From: Bradyrhizobium yuanmingense
GTDB taxonomy: Bacteria; Pseudomonadota; Alphaproteobacteria; Rhizobiales; Xanthobacteraceae
Length of the DNA stretch: 64,000 nucleotides
Direction: 5' to 3'
NCBI RefSeq assembly: GCF_900094575.1
Contig: NZ_FMAE01000002.1
Span: 434,001-498,000 of the forward strand
A program made the position numbers and the translations under genes. Below the pieces are notes generated by a model. That model was not told the DNA's origin. It did no database searches and saw only the letters and a program-made list of their open reading frames with translations. Of the stretch, positions 18,023 through 29,395 are shown piece by piece (position 1 is the first letter of the stretch; each line of letters begins with the position of its first letter).

Positions 18023-19419
18023 CCCGCCATTTTGCGCGTCAGCATCCGGAAGCGCAAGATCAGGAGCCCGGCATAGACGAACGTGCCGATCGAGAATCCG
18101 ATCCAGACGCCGATCGCGCCCAGCCCTGTGTGGAACGCCAGCAACCAGCCGATGGGAAAAGAGACGCCCCAATAGCCGATCGCGGCGAACAGCAGGGTCA
18201 TCTTGGTGTCGTTGATGCCGCGCAGCGCGCCGCCCATGATGGTCTGCAGGCCGTCGGCGATGAAGAAGCTGGCCCCGACCAGCAGCAGCGTTGCCGTCAG
18301 CTCGACGGTGGCCGCACTTTCGCTGCCGGCGCCGAAGAACAGCCGGCCGAGCTGATAGCGACCGATCACGATGGCGATCGTCAGCGCGGAGACCAGCGCG
18401 AGGCCGAGCACGGCTGCGACGAGTCCTGCGCGCTTCACCGCCGCCGGATCCTTGCGGCCGAAGGCATGACCGACCCGCACGGTCGCCGCCATGCCGATGC
18501 CGAGCGGCACCATGAACAGCACGGCGGTGACCTGGAGCGCGATCTGGTGCGCGGCAATCGCGGTGGTCGAGATCAGGCCCATCAGCAGCGCGGCCGAGGA
18601 GAACAGGCCATATTCCAGCAGCAGCGAAAACGAGATCGGCGCGCCGATCGAGATCAGCTGGCGCATCAAGGGCCAGTCGATCCGCCAGAGGCGGGCGAGC
18701 GGATGATAGTCCGCGAACGGCTTGCGTAGCCCGGCGATCGCGAGCGCGGCGAGGAAGGTGCCGAGATTGACCAGCGTGGTCGCAAGCCCCGCGCCGAACA
18801 GGCCGAGCTCGGGCAGGCCGAACAGCCCGTGGATCAGGGCATAGACCAGCGCGGCATTGACCGGGATCGCCGCCAGCGTGATCCATAGCGGCGCCTGCGG
18901 CCGGTTCACTGCGCTCATCATGCTGCGCAGCGCGATGAATCCGAGCGCCGGTGCGATGCCCCAGGCCAGGCCATTCAGGTAGTGCTGTGCCAGCGCGGCC
19001 GAGTGCGGCATTTGACCGAGCGTGAGCAAAATCTGCTCGCCATAGAGCGGCGAGGCCATCATCGGCAGTGAGATCAGCAGCGCGGCCCACAGACCGACGC
19101 GCAAGGAGCGCCGAATGCGCCTGACGTCGCCGGCGCCGAACGCCTGCGCCGCCAGCGGCGACACTGCGGACGTCAATCCGAGCCCGAACGTGAAGCTGAC
19201 GAAATAGACCGTATGGGCCAGCGCCGCCGCGGCCACCGCCTCCTCGCCGAGCCGCCCGATCATCGCAAGATCGGTCGTGATCATTGCGATCTGCCCAAGC
19301 TGGGTCAGCATCAGCGGCACGGCGAGGCGCAGCGTCTCGATGAATTCTTCGGCAAGATGGTTCTGCCGTGCGTCCAGGCGTGCCCGGTACCGCCGTTTGG
19401 TATCCAAAAGCTCGGTCAT
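18019..19419 (-). CDS. MATE family multidrug efflux transporter
   Basis: 466 residues, normal for NorM-type MATE exporters, which expel cationic compounds with Na+ or H+ antiport. Around twelve hydrophobic segments are spread along the protein, starting LAVPLMLTQLGQIAMITTDLAMIGRLG, the typical first MATE helix with its conserved L.QLG and D..M.G.LG residues. The pseudo-repeat of the second half is seen in SIGAPISFSLLLEYGLFSSAALLMG and GMAATVRVGHAFGRKDPA. It is the first gene of a two-gene unit with the DUF2867 gene. Confidence 0.92.
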   Translation of the reverse strand: MTELLDTKRRYRARLDARQNHLAEEFIETLRLAVPLMLTQLGQIAMITTDLAMIGRLGEEAVAAAALAHTVYFVSFTFGLGLTSAVSPLAAQAFGAGDVRRIRRSLRVGLWAALLISLPMMASPLYGEQILLTLGQMPHSAALAQHYLNGLAWGIAPALGFIALRSMMSAVNRPQAPLWITLAAIPVNAALVYALIHGLFGLPELGLFGAGLATTLVNLGTFLAALAIAGLRKPFADYHPLARLWRIDWPLMRQLISIGAPISFSLLLEYGLFSSAALLMGLISTTAIAAHQIALQVTAVLFMVPLGIGMAATVRVGHAFGRKDPAAVKRAGLVAAVLGLALVSALTIAIVIGRYQLGRLFFGAGSESAATVELTATLLLVGASFFIADGLQTIMGGALRGINDTKMTLLFAAIGYWGVSFPIGWLLAFHTGLGAIGVWIGFSIGTFVYAGLLILRFRMLTRKMAG

Positions 19420-19578
19420 GCCGGGGACATAGCAGCCTCGATCGGCGAAGTAACGGCAAAGAAATGTGAGGGCGGGTGCCGCTGAAAAAAGGCGGGGGCT
19501 CAGGCGAAGGAAAGGTCGGGTTGCACCGTATTCGTCATGTGCGGCGAATCTGGGCCGGTCTCACATTGGGAATTGAGT

Positions 19579-20307
19579 ATGATAACGAGATTTAGACTGA
19601 CGTTCGCCGCACTGTTCATCGGTTCTGCCATCCTGGGTGCCGGCGCCGCTGCAGCGGCCGACCTGAGGCTGCCCGCAGCACCGCAGGCGCAGGCGGCGTC
19701 GGCAGCCCTGCTGAGCTGGGCGGGGCCCTATTTCGGCGTTCAGGCCGGCTATCTTTCGGGCCGCTCCGAGATCTCGCTGCCCGCGACGGGTGAATTCCAC
19801 TTTGTCGATCCGAAGGGCGCGATCGTCGGTGCAACGGCGGGCTTCTCGGCGCAATGGGGCCGGATCGTCGCCGGGCTCGAGGGCGACGTGAACTTCGTCG
19901 ATGCGCGCGCGACGATCGATACCGGCTTTGCGCCTACCCCCGCGGTCACGCAGCTTCAATCCGCGGTCAATTGGAACAGCCATCTCCGTGGACGGATCGG
20001 CTATGCTTTCGACCGCACGCTGCTGTTCGCCGCCGGTGGCCTTGCCGTCGCGGGCGTCGAGAGCAAGGCGTTCGACAATGGGATCGGGGCCGTTGCGAGC
20101 TGGAGCGATACACGGATCGGCTGGTCGATCGGAGCGGGCGGGGAATTCCGCCTGGCACCGCAGGCCTCGGTCCGGCTCGAATATCTCTATGACAATTACG
20201 GCTCGAAGACGCTGGCCGCCCAGACGGTCGGCGCGACGACCTTCGGCGCGCGCGAGTCCCGGCTCGACACGCACACGGTGCGAGCCGGAGTCTATTGGCG
20301 CTTCTGA
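19579..20307 (+). CDS. Outer membrane beta-barrel protein (Omp25/RopB type), second copy
   Basis: 242 residues from the ATG at 19579 (MITRFRLTFAALFIGSAILGAGAAAAADLRLP), giving a standard signal peptide cleaved near AAAA|ADL; an upstream GTG/ATG at 19537 would add an untypical tail. The WAGPYFGVQAGYLSGRSE strand, VEGDVNFVDA-like alternating strands, VRLEYLYDNYGS and the C-terminal TVRAGVYWRF with terminal Phe identify an outer membrane barrel. It is only distantly similar to the 2283-3116 protein. It lies 85 bases upstream of the ECF sigma gene; whether the two are co-transcribed is unknown. Confidence 0.86.
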   Translation: MITRFRLTFAALFIGSAILGAGAAAAADLRLPAAPQAQAASAALLSWAGPYFGVQAGYLSGRSEISLPATGEFHFVDPKGAIVGATAGFSAQWGRIVAGLEGDVNFVDARATIDTGFAPTPAVTQLQSAVNWNSHLRGRIGYAFDRTLLFAAGGLAVAGVESKAFDNGIGAVASWSDTRIGWSIGAGGEFRLAPQASVRLEYLYDNYGSKTLAAQTVGATTFGARESRLDTHTVRAGVYWRF

Positions 20308-20392
20308 TGCTCGGTTGGAGGCGGCTATCGCCTGGTAGGATCGGTTCGCAATTCTCGACTACGATGTCCGCAGGCCAGAGCAACAGATCGAT

Positions 20393-20953
20393 GTGATGGA
20401 AGAGCCATCGGACGAGGCCTTGATGGCGGAGGTTTCGGCGCAGCGGCAGCATGCGTTTCGCGTCCTCATGCGGCGCCATATGCCTCGGGCGCTGCGGGTC
20501 GCGGAGCGGATCGTGCGCGACCCGGCCGAGGCCGACGATATCGGCCAGGAGGCGTTCATGCGGGTCTGGACGCACGCAGCCTCTTTCGACCCAGAGGTTG
20601 CGAAATTCACGACCTGGCTCTACCGCATCGTCCTCAACCTGACGTTCGACCGCACGCGGCGGCGAACGTTCCTGCCGCTCGAAGACGCCGGCGACGTACC
20701 CGACATGGGACCGCATGCTGTCGAGCGGCTGATCGCGGATGAGGAGCTCAGTCTTCTCAATCGCGCGATGGCCGGCCTGTCGGACCGGCAGCGCGGCGCG
20801 ATCGCCCTCTTCCACATGGAGGGATTGAGCGGCGAGGAGGCGGCGAACGCGATGAATCTCAGCGCCAAGGCGTTCGAATCGCTGCTGGGCCGCGCCCGCA
20901 CGGCGCTGAAGGCAAACGTCCAGAAAATACAGGAGACAGGGAGCTACGCATGA
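20393..20953 (+). CDS. ECF-type RNA polymerase sigma factor
   Basis: 186 residues with the two-domain ECF layout. Region 2 is ALRVAERIVRDPAEADDIGQEAFMRVW...FTTWLYRIVLNLTFDRTRRR (roughly residues 32-95), and region 4 is LSDRQRGAIALFHMEGLSGEEAANAMNLSAKAFESLLGRARTALK (roughly 130-175). ECF factors redirect RNA polymerase when an anti-sigma factor releases them. The start has MM at 20393-20398 and no strong Shine-Dalgarno. The last bases overlap the next gene (ATGA, 20950-20953), pointing to coupled translation with a membrane protein, the usual arrangement for an anti-sigma factor. Confidence 0.9.
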   Translation: MMEEPSDEALMAEVSAQRQHAFRVLMRRHMPRALRVAERIVRDPAEADDIGQEAFMRVWTHAASFDPEVAKFTTWLYRIVLNLTFDRTRRRTFLPLEDAGDVPDMGPHAVERLIADEELSLLNRAMAGLSDRQRGAIALFHMEGLSGEEAANAMNLSAKAFESLLGRARTALKANVQKIQETGSYA

Positions 20954-21378
20954 CGCCGGATCAGTTCAGACGATTGGCCGAGACATGGGGAGGCGATGTC
21001 GAGCGTTGGCCCGCGGCAACGCGCGAGGCCGCGCGGCGATTTGCGGCAAGTGCGGAAGGCGCGGCCGTCCTGGATGAGCAGGGACGGCTCGATCGCCTGC
21101 TCGCGGTGGCCCCGGAGATCGACGAGGCGAGGGCGGATCGTTCGAGCCTGCTCGTCCTGCAGCGGCTCGCCGCGGTCCCGCAGCAGCATCGGCCGGCATG
21201 GTATCGACGCCTGCTGCGCTGGCCCACGCTCGTTCCCGCCGCAAGTCTCGCCTGCTCCGCGATCGTCGGCGTGTGGCTGGCGGGGGCGATGCCCTATGTC
21301 CATTCGGCGTCGGACCCGTTGTCCGTCATGAGCGGCGTCTTCGACGTCTACTCAATCGGTTTGGGATCGGTGCAATGA
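20950..21378 (+). CDS. Single-pass membrane protein, candidate anti-sigma factor
   Basis: 142 residues. An N-terminal soluble part of about 90 residues (MTPDQFRRLAETWGGDVERWPAATREAARRFAAS) precedes one hydrophobic segment (LVPAASLACSAIVGVWLAGAM, about residues 94-114) and a short outside tail. No zinc-binding HxxxCxxC motif is present, so it is not a ZAS-type anti-sigma factor. Identification rests on position: it overlaps the sigma gene upstream by ATGA and the sensor-like gene downstream by ATGA. It may be the CnrY counterpart of a CnrYXH-like system. Not recognised by sequence alone. Confidence 0.65.
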   Translation: MTPDQFRRLAETWGGDVERWPAATREAARRFAASAEGAAVLDEQGRLDRLLAVAPEIDEARADRSSLLVLQRLAAVPQQHRPAWYRRLLRWPTLVPAASLACSAIVGVWLAGAMPYVHSASDPLSVMSGVFDVYSIGLGSVQ

Positions 21379-21818
21379 AGTTCCGGCGAGAATGGTCCAT
21401 ACCCTGGCGGGCGCTCATGCTGCTGTCGCTGTGCGTCAACGTCGTCCTGTTCACCTATGTCTCGGTGCAATGGCTGCGGCCCGGCGGCTTCCGGGCCGGC
21501 GCGGGCGTGCCGCTCCGCATGATCGAGCGCGTCGCGGAGCGATTGCCGGCGGAAGACGCGGAGATCCTGTGGAGCATCTATCGCGGCAAGGAGGCGGAGC
21601 TGGCCCCGCTCCAGGCCGAGTACCGGCTCGCGTTGATGAAGGCGATGAAAACGGCGGCGCAGACGAATCTCGACAAGGCCGAGCTGGAAGCAGCCGTGAA
21701 GGATGCCCGCGACAAGCGCGTGAAGATTGGCGACCTTGTCGTCTCGACCTTCGTCGAGATGCTGGAACGAATTTCAGCGAAAGGACGCCGACAACTCGTC
21801 GGCGGCTATTTTCGCTGA
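21375..21818 (+). CDS. Periplasmic CnrX/Spy-like sensor protein
   Basis: 147 residues from the ATG at 21375, which overlaps the previous stop (ATGA). An N-terminal anchor (WRALMLLSLCVNVVLFTYVSVQW) is followed by a helical periplasmic domain with charged repeats (LPAEDAEILWSIYRGKEAELAPLQAEYRLALMKAMKTAAQ), the layout of the metal-resistance/heavy-metal-sensor family that includes CnrX and CpxP/Spy-like proteins. I see no His in the protein and only one Cys, in the anchor, so the metal ligands used by CnrX are absent. It probably senses something other than a His-bound metal and transmits to the sigma/anti-sigma pair upstream. Confidence 0.72.
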   Translation: MKFRREWSIPWRALMLLSLCVNVVLFTYVSVQWLRPGGFRAGAGVPLRMIERVAERLPAEDAEILWSIYRGKEAELAPLQAEYRLALMKAMKTAAQTNLDKAELEAAVKDARDKRVKIGDLVVSTFVEMLERISAKGRRQLVGGYFR

Positions 21819-21896
21819 GCCGCGCAGAGTGAACGAGGGATTCGGCCCGTCCAGACGTATCACCTACATCGATGTCTGCGAATTGATGGAGGTGAC

Positions 21897-22199
21897 ATGG
21901 TGCAACGATTTGGCCGGGCGGCAAGCGGACCAGTGGTGAGGTTCTCGCATCGGACGGCCGTCTACGTGCGTGCGGGGCTTGCGGCCGCGAGCCTGATCGC
22001 ACTTCTCGTGCTGTTTCTTTCGCAAGCCTCCGCAGGTGATGCGCGGAGTGAGGCGAAGCAGGCCTGCAAGGCAGACTATTCACGGTTCTGCGCCGGCACC
22101 ATGCCCGGGAGCGGCCGCATCCGCAAATGCCTCGGCGACAATTACGCGAGCTTGTCCGCGGGCTGCAAACAGGCCTTCGACGCGAATCCGCCAAAATAG
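21897..22199 (+). CDS. Small secreted/anchored Cys-rich repeat protein
   Basis: 100 residues, ATG preceded by a strong GGAGGTGAC. After a basic N-terminus there is one hydrophobic segment (VRAGLAAASLIALLVLFLSQASAG, about residues 25-48), then a 45-residue domain with four Cys spaced C-x7-C-x12-C-x11-C (ACKADYSRFCAG, RKCLGDNY, SAGCKQAF). The DY..FC.G.....G....CL.......S..C pattern matches the Golgi-glycoprotein-like 'cysteine-rich repeat' found singly in many rhizobial secreted proteins. Two disulphides are likely. It is the last gene of the sigma cassette region, but the 78-base gap and own ribosome binding site leave co-transcription open. Confidence 0.75.
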   Translation: MVQRFGRAASGPVVRFSHRTAVYVRAGLAAASLIALLVLFLSQASAGDARSEAKQACKADYSRFCAGTMPGSGRIRKCLGDNYASLSAGCKQAFDANPPK

Positions 22200-22205
22200 A
22201 ACAGG

Positions 22206-23498
22206 TTAGCTCCGCTCCGGCACGCGCTTGATCTTCGCACCAAGCGCGTTCAGCCGCTCCTCGATGCGCTCATAGCCGCGCTCGATCTGGTCGGCGTTGT
22301 TGATGGTCGAGGTGCCCTCGGCGCAGACGGCCGCGAGCAGCATCGCCATGCCGGCGCGGATGTCGGGCGAGGTCATTGTGGCGCCGTGCAGGCGGCTGGG
22401 GCCGGCGATGATGGCGCGGTGCGGGTCGCACAGCACGATGCGTGCGCCCATCGCGATCAGCTTGTCGACGAAGAACATCCTGGATTCGAACATCTTCTCG
22501 AACATCAGGATCACGCCCTCGCATTGCGTGGCGGTGACGATGGCGATCGACATCAGGTCGGCCGGGAAGGCCGGCCAGGGCTGGTCCTCCAGCTTCGGCA
22601 CATGGCCGCCGAAATCGTCCTGGATCTTCAATGTTTGATTCGAGGGCACGATAAGATCATCGCCCTCGATTCGGCAGACGATGCCGAGCCGCTCGAAGCC
22701 CATGCGGATCGAGCGCAGATGCTCGACGCCCGCGCGCGCGATGCGCAAGGGCGAGCGCGTCACGGCGGCAAGCCCGATCAGCGAGCCGACCTCGATGTGG
22801 TCGGGCTGGATCCGGTACGTCGTCCCGCCGAGCGTCGCTTGACCATGGATGATCATGGTGTTGGTGCCGATGCCTTCGATCCTGGCGCCGAGCGCGACCA
22901 GGAAATTGGCGAGGTCCTGCACATGCGGCTCGGAGGCCGCGTTGCGCAAATAGGTGATGCCGTCGGCGGCGACCGCCGCGACCAGCGCGTTCTCGGTGGC
23001 GGTGACGCTCGGCTCGTCCAGGAACACGTCCGCGCCCGCGAGCTTTGGCGCACGGAATTCGAGCCGATCGGTCGCGGTGACCTTGGCGCCGAGCTGCTCC
23101 AGCGCGAGCACATGGGTGTCCAGTCGCCGGCGGCCGATGACGTCGCCGCCCGGCGGCGGCAGCATCACCTCGCCGCAGCGGGCGAGCAGGGGCCCGGCGA
23201 GCAGGATCGAGGCGCGAATGCGCACGCACAGCTCGGGGTCGAGGTCGGCGGCGCGGATGCTCTTGGCATGGATGTGAAGCGTGTTGCGCGCGGACCATTC
23301 GGCCGACGCGCCGACCGAGCGGACCAGCTCGACCAGCGTCTCGGTGTCGCGGATCCGCGGCACGTTCTCCAGCACGACCGGATGCTCGGTCAGCAGCGCG
23401 GCGGCGATGATCGGTAGCGCCGAATTCTTGTTGCCGGACGGCTCGATCGAGCCCGAGAGCCGGTGACCGCCCTCGACGATGTATTGGATGGGCGCCAC
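22206..23498 (-). CDS. murA: UDP-N-acetylglucosamine 1-carboxyvinyltransferase with Asp in place of the active-site Cys
   Basis: 430 residues, full length for MurA, which transfers enolpyruvate from PEP to UDP-GlcNAc as the first committed step of peptidoglycan synthesis. The EPSP-synthase-like repeats are evident, with SGNKNSALP (Lys24) at the N-terminus and FPADL (the Asp equivalent to E. coli Asp305). The loop that in E. coli reads PGGCTIGARPVDLH here reads PGGDVIGRRRLDTH, putting Asp119 (codon at 23142-23144) where E. coli has Cys115. That Cys is the target of fosfomycin, and Asp there is known to keep activity and give resistance. Whether it is the only MurA of the organism cannot be told from the window. 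Confidence 0.9.
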   Translation of the reverse strand: MAPIQYIVEGGHRLSGSIEPSGNKNSALPIIAAALLTEHPVVLENVPRIRDTETLVELVRSVGASAEWSARNTLHIHAKSIRAADLDPELCVRIRASILLAGPLLARCGEVMLPPPGGDVIGRRRLDTHVLALEQLGAKVTATDRLEFRAPKLAGADVFLDEPSVTATENALVAAVAADGITYLRNAASEPHVQDLANFLVALGARIEGIGTNTMIIHGQATLGGTTYRIQPDHIEVGSLIGLAAVTRSPLRIARAGVEHLRSIRMGFERLGIVCRIEGDDLIVPSNQTLKIQDDFGGHVPKLEDQPWPAFPADLMSIAIVTATQCEGVILMFEKMFESRMFFVDKLIAMGARIVLCDPHRAIIAGPSRLHGATMTSPDIRAGMAMLLAAVCAEGTSTINNADQIERGYERIEERLNALGAKIKRVPERS

Positions 23499-23626
23499 GG
23501 GGTTCTCGCTGTCCTGTTGAGTGGGAGGGCCTGTTTCGGGCGGAAACTACAGAGATTTGAGCGCGGGAGCAATTGTGCCGGCTGGGACCCGCACACGTCC
23601 GTCCGTCGCTTGTGGCAGGACCCGCC

Positions 23627-24094
23627 TCAGAACAACCCGATGATACTCCCGACCACATAGAGGAACGCGATCAGGATCAGGACGCCCATCAGGAAGAAGG
23701 AGATTTCGATAGCGATGGCGCCGGTGCCGAGTGCGGCGGCGACAGCGGCAAGGAGCCGTTCCTCCCGAAAGATCAGCGAGAGCACCGACAGCAGGATGGC
23801 GAGCAGGCCGAGCGAGATCGCCGTGACCGATGCGATATCACTCCAGCTTCGTCCAGCCGATTTCTCGAGGTCCGGAGCCTTGAACTCCACGCCCTTCACC
23901 TTCGCGACGATGCGGTCCTTGATGCGATGTCCGGTGTCGACGATCACCTTGTCTGCCGGCGGCGGCGGAAACACGATCGGCACGACCCAATGCGGCAGCA
24001 CCGCCGCCATCAGCGCCAGCACGCCGGCAATGCTGCCGATGATGCCGAGGCGGCGTGAGGGCACAGCGGAACTGGGCGTTGCAGAGGCGGTCAT
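23627..24094 (-). CDS. Conserved membrane protein, about 155 aa
   Basis: Starting at the ATG at 24094 (MTASATPSSAVPSRRLGIIG), with GGGA upstream; an alternative ATG at 24133 adds 13 residues. Hydrophobic segments are LGIIGSIAGVLALMAAVLPHWVVPIVF near the N-terminus, SVTAISLGLLAILLSVLSLIF, LLAAVAAALGTGAIAIEISFFLMG and LIAFLYVVGSIIGLF, so three or four transmembrane helices with one periplasmic loop of about 45 residues. I do not recognise the family. It lies between gyrB and murA on the same strand, with a family B repeat separating it from gyrB. Confidence 0.72.
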   Translation of the reverse strand: MTASATPSSAVPSRRLGIIGSIAGVLALMAAVLPHWVVPIVFPPPPADKVIVDTGHRIKDRIVAKVKGVEFKAPDLEKSAGRSWSDIASVTAISLGLLAILLSVLSLIFREERLLAAVAAALGTGAIAIEISFFLMGVLILIAFLYVVGSIIGLF

Positions 24095-24185
24095 GGCGCG
24101 AGCTTCCCGGCCGGAATCGGCCAACGGGTTCATGCCGTTTCGTCGCGTCGGCGCGTGGTGAGGTTCAGGGCCTGATTGATACTGC

Positions 24186-24271
24186 CGTTATGCCCGGGCT
24201 TGTCCCGGGCATCCACGTTCTTTGTTCCGCGGGGCAACACGTGGATGGCCGGGACGAGCCCGGCCATGACG
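24186..24271. repeat. Palindromic intergenic repeat, family B
   Basis: CGTTATGCCCGGGCTTGT...CATCCACGTTCTTTG on the left and GTGGATGGCCGGGACGAG...GGCCATGACG on the right; it sits 19 bases beyond the gyrB stop codon and may double as a transcription barrier. Confidence 0.87.
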
Positions 24272-24289
24272 CCACGGAAGCAGCGTCCC

Positions 24290-27003
<2,714 letters not shown>

Positions 27004-27085
27004 CGTCATGCCCGGCCTTGTCCTGGCATCCACGTTCTTGGCGTCGCGGAAGACGTGGATGGCCGGGACAAGCCCGGCCATGACG
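27004..27085. repeat. Palindromic intergenic repeat, family B
   Basis: CGTCATGCCCGGCCTTGT...CATCCACGTTCTTGG and GTGGATGGCCGGGACAAG...GGCCATGACG. It separates gyrB from the upstream gene at 27113. Confidence 0.88.
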
Positions 27086-27112
27086 ATACCGCGAATCTGA
27101 AAGCGTGCAGCC

Positions 27113-29275
27113 TCAATACATCTGCAGCGGCAGCACGTCGCCGCTCGGGCCCACCAGAAGGCCCCAGGCCTCGCCGGCGGCAACGGTCAGGGACTCGCTA
27201 CGCGCAGGGCGGCCGGGCAGGCGCAACGCGTACACGTATTTGCCGGGCGGTAGGTCGAGCATCGGGCCTTTCGGTGATTGCGGGCCGCCGGCGCCGGCTG
27301 CGATCTTCACCGTCTGCTTGTTGATCGTCAGCGCGACCTCGTTCGCTGCCATGTTTCCGAGCATGAGCCGCGCTTGTCCCGCCTTCGGCATGATCTCGGC
27401 CTTGGCCGCGGCATCGGCATTCTTCTGCGCCAGGCTGACCGTGGTCTCGCCCTTGGCGCGGCCGAGCTTGAGCACGGCGGGACCTTGCGGCGAGGTGAAG
27501 TCGATCTGCGCGCGTTCTGCGGACGCGGCTGCGCCGTCGGTCTTCTCCTGCCAGCCCAGCTTTGCAAGCTCGGCCCGGTAGAAGGCGAGGACCTCGTCGA
27601 GCGAAGCGGGGATGCGGGCCTCGAGCTCGCGGCGGAGCGGCGCTTCGCCTCCGGGTATCTTGGTGGTGGCGAGCGATTTCGACGAACGCTGCGTCGGCAC
27701 CGGCAGCGGGGACTCAGGATCGGGCTTGAGCGGCTCGGCGGATTTGGCCTGAACCTCCACCTCCGCGCCGGCCGCAGCCTTGGCCGCTTCGGTCACCAGG
27801 CCCGATCCGTCGGCGCGGACATTCACCTTCGGGCCCATCTGCATCACCGTCATCGAGATCGACTTGCCGCCCTTCGAGAACGCCATCACCGCCATGTTCG
27901 GCTGGTTGATGACGGAGGGCTGCTCCTTCCAGCCCGAGCTCTTCAGCGCGGTCCGATAGAAGCTGCTGAGCGCCTTCACGCTCGACGCCGAGGAGAATTC
28001 CAGGTGGCCGTCGCCGCCTTCGAACTTCACGGCTTCGGCGTTTTCGGGCAGCGGCACCGGCGTCTTGCTGTCAGCGAGCGCGGTGAGCGGGGCGTCCGAC
28101 AGGGAGGCGGCCTGCGTCTTGCGCCTGATATCATCGGCCGCAATGAGCTGCTGAGCCGTACCCAAGGCATCGCTCAGGAACCTCGCGTCGGCCTCCTTCT
28201 TCGCCTTGGCGCGAGCGGCGAGCGCGGATTCCTTCACCTGCGCGGTCAGGCTGACCATGGTGAAATCATACTTGCGGCCGAGCCGCAGCACACCGGTTTC
28301 ATCAGTGTTGGAAATCTTGATCGCCACCTCGTCGCCGGGCGCGAGCGGCGCGCGGCCGTCCTCCTGCCAGCCGCGCGCGGTGAGCTCGCGCTGGTAGAAG
28401 GCGAGCACGGCGGGCAGCTCGGCGATCGCGGCGGCCGAGATCTCGCGCTTGTTCGAGCTGGCGCTGCCGAGACCCCGCGCAGATTTGGTTGGCTTCGGCC
28501 GCGGCAGGCCGGCCATGTCGTCGTCGGCCTCGAGCACCTCCGGCAGCGCGAACGGCGCCACCCTGATCTCGACATTGGTGCGGCCATCGTCGCGGCGCGT
28601 CAGGGTCAGCATCACCGGCTTCTGGTAGACGTGCGTCGCGTCGCGATCGGGGTGGTCGTAGAAGACGCGAACGCCGTTCGGAACGGCTCCGGCAAGATCG
28701 GCGTTCGGCCAGCGCGATGCCGTATCGGGGTTAAGCTTGCGCCACCCCATCGCCGCCATGTCCTTGGTAAAGAATGCTGCGGTCGCATCGAGCGCGCCGG
28801 GCGCAATGCAGCTGAGATAGGGCCGGGTCTCGTCGAACACGAGATCGATCGCGCCTTCCGGAAAGGGCACGTTCGCATAGATCCGGTTCGGCGTGTAGAA
28901 CACGGCGGACTGGTCGGGTCGCCCGCGCGCCTGTGTGAAGGAAACGCGCAGCCCCTGCCGTCCCTTCTTGAAGGTCAACGCTGCGCTTCTCTCATCCAGG
29001 GGATACACATAGGGCACCCAGCCGTCGGCGCTCAGCAGCTTCCTGGTGGCGTCCGACGTGCCGGCAAGCGGGGTCGGCACGGTGTAGATCACGCGATAGG
29101 TGTTGGGACGCGAAGTGTCCTCCACCGCGCCGTCGAGCCGCGGCAGCGTATGGACGTCGACGATGCCGTCGTCTGCCGCGCCGGCGGGACGCGAGGGGAT
29201 CACTATCGCGAGAATGCCGCAGGCAAGCAGCAGCCATCTTGCCGGGACTTGCGCCCCGCGCCGGATCATCGGCAT
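27113..29275 (-). CDS. Periplasmic repeat-module protein of unknown function (large paralogue)
   Basis: 720 residues from the ATG at 29275, chosen because the next gene's protein aligns from this point (MPMIRRGAQVPARWLLLACG against MTAVRHGAQAPARWQLFACG). A signal peptide or anchor is followed by five copies of a degenerate module with core L..VLAFY..EL...GW.E, near residues 76-88, 163-180, 287-305, 431-451 and 558-576 (the first two weak). Each module is followed by about 40 residues of beta-rich sequence. The C-terminal 160 residues, ending VGPSGDVLPLQMY, align with the whole mature part of the smaller paralogue at 29396-30130. Low-complexity Ala/Lys linkers separate the modules. No named family recognised; a periplasmic location is inferred. 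Confidence 0.8.
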   Translation of the reverse strand: MPMIRRGAQVPARWLLLACGILAIVIPSRPAGAADDGIVDVHTLPRLDGAVEDTSRPNTYRVIYTVPTPLAGTSDATRKLLSADGWVPYVYPLDERSAALTFKKGRQGLRVSFTQARGRPDQSAVFYTPNRIYANVPFPEGAIDLVFDETRPYLSCIAPGALDATAAFFTKDMAAMGWRKLNPDTASRWPNADLAGAVPNGVRVFYDHPDRDATHVYQKPVMLTLTRRDDGRTNVEIRVAPFALPEVLEADDDMAGLPRPKPTKSARGLGSASSNKREISAAAIAELPAVLAFYQRELTARGWQEDGRAPLAPGDEVAIKISNTDETGVLRLGRKYDFTMVSLTAQVKESALAARAKAKKEADARFLSDALGTAQQLIAADDIRRKTQAASLSDAPLTALADSKTPVPLPENAEAVKFEGGDGHLEFSSASSVKALSSFYRTALKSSGWKEQPSVINQPNMAVMAFSKGGKSISMTVMQMGPKVNVRADGSGLVTEAAKAAAGAEVEVQAKSAEPLKPDPESPLPVPTQRSSKSLATTKIPGGEAPLRRELEARIPASLDEVLAFYRAELAKLGWQEKTDGAAASAERAQIDFTSPQGPAVLKLGRAKGETTVSLAQKNADAAAKAEIMPKAGQARLMLGNMAANEVALTINKQTVKIAAGAGGPQSPKGPMLDLPPGKYVYALRLPGRPARSESLTVAAGEAWGLLVGPSGDVLPLQMY

Positions 29276-29395
29276 CGTCAAAAAACTCTTGGATGTCGCG
29301 CGGGTCGTCATGCCCTTGCGCATTGGCGGGCTGCGGCGCCGTCGGTGCGGCCTCAGACGAGAAGTCGCGCCGGGAACCGGAGAGGTTCAACAGGC

